Part shown: one piece after another, positions 60,701 through 64,000 of the stretch
Numbering within the stretch: position 1 is the stretch's first letter
Layout of the letters: the number at the start of each line of letters is the position of its first letter
Source of the DNA: Nocardiopsis listeri NBRC 13360
GTDB lineage: Bacteria > Actinomycetota > Actinomycetes > Streptosporangiales > Streptosporangiaceae
Length of the DNA stretch: 64,000 bases
Assembly (NCBI RefSeq): GCF_001570765.1
Contig: NZ_BCSH01000049.1
Span: 1-64,000, forward strand
Direction of reading: 5' to 3'
Notes under the pieces: generated by a model
What the model was told of the DNA's origin: nothing
The model's database searches: none
The model's input: only the letters and a program-made list of their open reading frames with translations
Made by a program: the position numbers and the translations under genes

Positions 60701-61751
60701 CTCGCCCCGCTGGGCCGACATCCACTCCGGGGTGCGCGACCTGCTGGGCAGTCGCTTCGAACTACGGCTGGGCGACGCCGTCGACTCCAACGTCAACATG
60801 CGCAAGGCCCAGACCGTGCCGCGGATCGCGGGACGGGGCCTCACCCTCGACCAGTACCACTTCCTGACCGGCCTGCCACGCGCCGATGGCGTCGGCGATC
60901 CGGTCTCGCTCTCGGTGGGTGTCACCGAGCTGGTCGGCCGAGTGACCGGGGCCTGGAGCGGTCCCAGCGCCCCGCCCGTGCGCACCTTGCCGACCCGGCT
61001 TCTGGCCGCCGAACTCCCCGCGGCCGAACTCACCGAGTTCGGCGGGATTCGGATCCCACTCGGCTTGGAGGGACGGGGCATGCGCCCGTTCTGGCACGAC
61101 TTCTCCACCACCCCGCACCTGCTGGTCATCGGTGATACCGAGACCGGTAAGACCACGCTGCTGCACCACATCACCAACGCCGTCCGCGAGCACTACTCCG
61201 CCGAGAGCGCACGAGTGGTGCTGGTGGACCTACGCCGCCAACTCTTCGACGCGATTCCCAAGGAGCAGCAGCTCGGCTACGCGGTGTCGTCGGAGAGCGC
61301 TCGCGAGATGATGGGCGCCGCCGCGCACGCCATGAAGGCTCGACTGCCCGGGCCCGACATCACCCCTGACCGGCTGCGCCGCCGCGACTGGTGGAGCGGC
61401 CCGGAGTTGTTCATCGTCATCGACGACTACGACCTGGTCTCCGGCGCCGGGGGAGGAAGCCCGCTCGCGCCGATCATCGAGATGCTGCCGCAGGCCGCCG
61501 ACATCGGCATGCACCTCATCATGGCGCGGGCCGCGGGCGGCTTCAGCCGCGCCACCTCCGACCCTGCGATTCGGTCGCTCATCGAGAGCAACACTCCCAG
61601 CATCCTGCTGTCGAGCCCGCCATCGGAGGGCGTGCTCTTCGGCAACGTGCGCGCCCAACGCATGTCGCCGGGCCGGGCCCTGTGGATCTCCCGCCGCGAT
61701 CCGGTCCCGGTCCAGCTCGCGATCGCCGAGGGCATGGAAGAAGAGGACTGA
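57765..61751 (+). CDS. eccC: EccC, FtsK/SpoIIIE-type type VII secretion ATPase
   Basis: A 1328-residue single-chain EccC (EccCa and EccCb fused). N-terminal STILVRRPSRRPGPDMPDGE leads to two membrane helices (about 44-95), then three FtsK/SpoIIIE ATPase domains: Walker A GATGSGKSE (about 486), GGPQSGKST (about 836) and GDTETGKTT (about 1123), with VVDEFSELL as a Walker B of the first. Normal length and complete P-loops. I place the start at GTG 57765 from the family-typical N-terminus, not at the first ATG of the frame. Motor that recognises and moves WXG substrates; transcribed away from eccD. Confidence 0.92.
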   Translation: MSTILVRRPSRRPGPDMPDGEFQLQEPPELPEEQSTMSAVFNYLPMAMTSMAMVLLFIRPGAQGSAVNTFMPYVAGGMMLLGAVAMLVGQYVRARSERKRQLNGDRRDYLRYLTQSRAKAREVVTSQRDAMLWRAPAPDALWALVRTSRLWERRSTHDDFAEVRLAVGEQAMRMRIAPLSTKPVEDLEPLSAHALRRFIRAYATVEDQPVAVYLRGYARISLEGDAEASRAMVRAMIGQLAVFHAHDELRIAVCAADEHLAAWDWVKWLPHAMHPTDRDGAGPVRLIGSDPDELERIIGPDLADRSRFEPGGSPSREEPFIVIVVDSGRAQSATRFDSGGYRNTVIVHIDDPLPWDGTPFTLGLKVEPDALEVVGQDHSGRRTLTPLGRPDTLSPARVHALARLLAPYRMSMAIEVVEPLVTDFELTSLLGIPNMHVHDTERLWGDLHQDSRLAVPIGVEENGAPLELDLKESALGGMGPHGMLIGATGSGKSELLRTLVLSLALTHSPDTLNFVLVDFKGGATFIGLDKLRHTSALITNLADEVTLVERMQDALHGELIRRQEQLRAAGNFSSVHEYEKARQANPSMESMPTLFVVVDEFSELLAAHRDFMELFVMIGRLGRSLGVHLLLASQRLDEGRIHQLESHLSYRIALRTFSAIESRSVLGVPDAHQLPPAPGNGFLKTGTDQLTRFKAAYVSGAYRVRRRSGPQATAATEIVPFLSGYVADRSPTPAPEPIAEGEEDEDTESLLNVALERLHNVGPPARQVWLPPLGVPPTLDELLSMIGRPLPDSGPAWSSEPLLEVPLGVIDRPFEQLRLPLKAELLGAGGNIGIAGGPQSGKSTMLVTLICALALTNTPAQTQFYVLDFGGGALQALRGLPHVGSVVGRMDTARINRTVSEMMEIITHREQFFAEHGVDSMATYRRRRAAGEFSEESYGDVFLVIDGWSTIRQDFMDLVTPLTQLAQRGLSYGVHLVVASPRWADIHSGVRDLLGSRFELRLGDAVDSNVNMRKAQTVPRIAGRGLTLDQYHFLTGLPRADGVGDPVSLSVGVTELVGRVTGAWSGPSAPPVRTLPTRLLAAELPAAELTEFGGIRIPLGLEGRGMRPFWHDFSTTPHLLVIGDTETGKTTLLHHITNAVREHYSAESARVVLVDLRRQLFDAIPKEQQLGYAVSSESAREMMGAAAHAMKARLPGPDITPDRLRRRDWWSGPELFIVIDDYDLVSGAGGGSPLAPIIEMLPQAADIGMHLIMARAAGGFSRATSDPAIRSLIESNTPSILLSSPPSEGVLFGNVRAQRMSPGRALWISRRDPVPVQLAIAEGMEEED

Positions 61752-61870
61752 GGTCGCGGGGCCGACACCTCACTCGAAGCCTCGGCCCCACGGTCCGGGA
61801 TCGCCGAGGGGAGTCGGCCCTTCCCACGTGCGAACTCACCCCGGTCACCTGACAGCTTATGGAGTGCCCC

Positions 61871-63163
61871 ATGACCTTGTGGAACAGGACGGCCCTGGCA
61901 GTGCGGTTCGCGACCGCCGCCGCGCTGTCCGCCGCCTGCGCCGGCTTGGCGGCCGCCCCCGTCTCGCCCGCTTCGGCGGACACGGCGCAGCCTTCCTCGG
62001 AGGCCTCCCCGAACGGAGCCGCGGAGCCGGAATCGGAGGCACTTCCCGCGATCGGCGTCGCACCCGACGGAGAGTGCGTGGCCGCCTCGTCCACGGTGGT
62101 GTCGGAGAAGCCGTGGACTACCCCGCTGCTCGATTTGACCAGCGCCTGGAACCTGTCGGAGGGGGACGGCGTCACCGTCGCCGTCCTCAGTAGCGGAATC
62201 GACGCCGACGCCACCGCGCTCAGCATGGCGCTGGTCGACTCCGGTGGCGACGATTGTCGAGGATACGGTACCTTCCTGGCCGGGCTGATCGCCGCCCGCG
62301 CGCAGAACGGCAGCGGGCTGAGGGGGGTCTCCCCGGGCGCACGGGTGCTCGACGTCCCCGTGACCAACGACCAGGGTGCCGCCACCGCGGGCGACATCGC
62401 CGACGGCATCGACACGGCGGTCGGCGAAGGAGCCCAGGTCGTCCTGATCGGTGCGGCCATCGCTGAATCCAGCCGCGCACTGGAAGCAGCGGTGGACACC
62501 GCCACCGAGGCCGACGTGCTCGTTGTGGCACCCGCCACGGTCGCCGCCAACGGTATTTCCTTCCCCGCCTCACCGGGAAACCACCCTGAGGCGGTCAGCG
62601 TGGCCGCCGTGGGGGTGGAGGGCACCCCTGTCGCCGGATCCCCGGCGCTGGACTCCAACGGTGTGCCGGCGCGAGTGGACCTGACCGCCCCCGGCGACCT
62701 GGTCATCAGCGTCGGGCCAGGGGGAGACGGACACTTCGTGGGCTCCGGGGACGTCGTCGCGGCCGGATTCGTCGCAGGCACCGCCGCCCTCCTGCGCTCC
62801 TACGACCCCGACCTGTCGGCATCCGATGTCCGAGAACGGTTGTTGGCCACCGCCTACTCCTCGCCCTATGGGCGCGGTGACACGATGCGCGGCAGCGGGC
62901 GAGTGGACCCGGTCGGCGCACTCACCACCGCTCCCATCATGTCCGGGGAGAACCCCTCCCCGGGTACGGCGTTCGTGTCCGACCCCGGACCGGGCGAGGT
63001 GTCCCTGCCCGGCACAATGGCGGTGGTGGGCGGCGCGGTGGCACTCATCCTCACCACCGTCGCCGCCGGCGCGTTGGTCCCCCGGGGCCGCGAACGCGCA
63101 TGGCGGGCCGCCCGCTCCGGAGAGCGTCGGGCGCTGGACCCGGCACCCAAGCATCCATCCTGA
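61871..63163 (+). CDS. mycP: MycP-like subtilisin-fold mycosin, catalytic residues lost
   Basis: A 430-residue type VII mycosin by position and layout: signal peptide (ends PVSPASA), S8 domain, and a C-terminal membrane helix (AVVGGAVALILTTVAAGAL) with a basic tail. The three catalytic motifs are recognisable but mutated. VAVLSSGID has Ser107 where Asp is required. GYGTFLAGLIAA has Tyr132 where His is required. GDVVAAGFVAG (294 on) has Asp-Val where GTS should be. It should not be a protease. In mycobacteria MycP has a structural role for the pore independent of activity, which could be the only role here. Start ATG 61871 with GGAG six bases upstream. Confidence 0.85.
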   Translation: MTLWNRTALAVRFATAAALSAACAGLAAAPVSPASADTAQPSSEASPNGAAEPESEALPAIGVAPDGECVAASSTVVSEKPWTTPLLDLTSAWNLSEGDGVTVAVLSSGIDADATALSMALVDSGGDDCRGYGTFLAGLIAARAQNGSGLRGVSPGARVLDVPVTNDQGAATAGDIADGIDTAVGEGAQVVLIGAAIAESSRALEAAVDTATEADVLVVAPATVAANGISFPASPGNHPEAVSVAAVGVEGTPVAGSPALDSNGVPARVDLTAPGDLVISVGPGGDGHFVGSGDVVAAGFVAGTAALLRSYDPDLSASDVRERLLATAYSSPYGRGDTMRGSGRVDPVGALTTAPIMSGENPSPGTAFVSDPGPGEVSLPGTMAVVGGAVALILTTVAAGALVPRGRERAWRAARSGERRALDPAPKHPS

Positions 63164-63289
63164 TCCATGCCCCGGCCGCGTATCCCACTCTCCCCGGAAC
63201 CGGTCGCCCCTCACGCTTCTCCCCTGGAGATCGTGCTCGTCATCGAACCTCTCCCGGACCCGATCCACTTCCGGCATATACGTGGTGGT
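63164..63289. other. short gap after mycP
   Basis: No gene or clear terminator is seen between the mycosin stop and the converging regulator remnant. Confidence 0.4.
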
Positions 63290-63543
63290 TCAACCGAAAA
63301 GCGCGTCGATGAGCTCCTGAAGCGTGCTCCCCAGCGCGCTGATGCGGTACTCGACGGCGACCGGCCGGGTGCCGATGACCACTCGTTCGACCATGCCGTT
63401 GCGCTCCAGCCGACGCAGCGTCGTGGTCAGGGCCTTCTGCGACGCGGGCCCTCGCAGAGCTTGCCGAGCACCCGGTCCAACCGCTCACGATGCTCACCGG
63501 CGATCTGGGAACGGCCGGATCGGGCAAGGGTGATTTCGTCCAT
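63290..63543 (-). pseudogene. HxlR-type winged-helix regulator, frameshifted
   Basis: The frame from ATG 63543 reads MDEITLARSGRSQ ... RLDRVLGKLCEGP and then hits a stop. One frame over, the protein continues as QKALTTTLRRLERNGMVERV, then GTRPVAVEYRISALG and LQELIDALFG to a stop at 63290. This is the C-terminal wing and dimer helix of HxlR regulators. A one-base shift near 63445 separates the halves, and the recognition-helix region seems shortened, so it looks disrupted. A sequencing error could explain the shift but not the missing segment. Confidence 0.6.
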
Positions 63544-63772
63544 GCGGAGGCCACCCTCGACCGAGACGCGCGCCCGGTGGGCCCTGCATCGATCCGACGG
63601 GGGTCGGCCCCGCATCGTCCGTTCCGGACCTCTGAAGGGCGGGGCGCCCAACCGGAAGGGTAGGCCCGGTTGCGGGGTACCGAGGCCGGGAGACTCCCGC
63701 GCCCCGGTCACCAGGACCGGAAGGACTCCGAGTAGGCGAAGGGATCCGACGCGGACGGCGAAGGTTCGGGGC

Positions 63773-64000
63773 TCAGACGTGGCCCCGGTCCTCCACCGGC
63801 TCCATCCTCCGTTCGCGCGGCGTACCGGCGGCGGGGGTGAGCAGCACCGCCACGATGACCAGCGCCAGGACCATGATCATGGCCGTGCGAAGACCGAATT
63901 GCTCGCCCAGGATCCCCAGGACGGGCGGGCCGACCAGGAAGGCGATGTAGCCGATCGTGGCGGCGAGGGAGACCCGGGCCGCGGTCTCGGCCCCACTGGT
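63773..64000 (-). CDS. MFS transporter, C-terminal fragment (runs off window)
   Basis: The last 75 residues of a membrane transporter on the minus strand; its start lies beyond base 64000. Readable segments: AARVSLAATIGYIAFLVGPP and LGILGEQFGLRTAMIMVLAL, the last two hydrophobic segments of an MFS_1 carrier, followed by a hydrophilic tail ending EDRGHV. Substrate unknown. Gap of about 230 bases to the broken regulator gene, which may once have controlled it. Confidence 0.7.
   Translation of the reverse strand, partial: TSGAETAARVSLAATIGYIAFLVGPPVLGILGEQFGLRTAMIMVLALVIVAVLLTPAAGTPRERRMEPVEDRGHV

Overview
The window reads as a chromosomal segment of a high-GC actinomycete. Codon third positions are almost all G or C, GTG and TTG starts are common, and stop/start overlaps of the GTGA or ATGA type are frequent. 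Gene content (a Nocardiopsis/Streptomyces-style type VII secretion system, a Tad pilus locus and a BCCT carrier) suggests Nocardiopsidaceae or a relative. That placement is an inference from gene style, not from a marker gene.

Left part (0.1-13.9 kb). Four minus-strand genes (methyltransferase, DUF364 protein, GHMP kinase, PLP-dependent beta-family enzyme) are translationally coupled and face a plus-strand MFS transporter. Both promoters carry a 15-bp imperfect palindrome resembling actinobacterial Zur boxes. The arrangement suggests a metal-responsive small-molecule pathway plus its exporter. Next comes a sugar-acid module: a talarate/galactarate-type dehydratase, an orphan lipoprotein binding protein, an array of LacI-type operators, a degraded ORF and an SMP-30 lactonase. 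FUSC and BCCT membrane proteins and a small secreted protein follow.

Middle part (14.0-23.9 kb). A twelve-gene minus-strand Tad locus holds, in transcription order: lipoprotein, secreted protein with Asp-Trp repeats and a PKD-like segment, CpaB/SAF protein, TadZ-like protein, TadA ATPase, TadB, TadC, a 58-residue pilin, two TadE-like pseudopilins, a TadG-like protein, and a membrane protein with an internal OmpA domain. A perfect 34-bp palindrome lies just beyond it.

Right part (24.4-63.2 kb). A type VII secretion locus. Rightward: EccC (three ATPase domains) and a mycosin lacking all three catalytic residues. Leftward: EccD, EccB, two WXG100-size proteins, a helical protein, a 1005-residue protein with ten degenerate Tyr-rich repeats, a YbaB-like protein, a WXG-like protein, and a 6547-residue giant. 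The giant carries a CpnT-like N-terminus, an ADP-ribosyltransferase domain, two metzincin-like modules, an OmpA-like segment, a DXD glycosyltransferase and a vast unassigned C-terminal third. Downstream are a membrane-anchored protein ending in a golvesin-like domain and an EccA-type double AAA+ ATPase fused to a beta-helix. I read the giant as the probable principal cargo. No eccE was found.

The last kilobase holds a disrupted small transcriptional regulator and the C-terminus of an MFS transporter that runs off the window.
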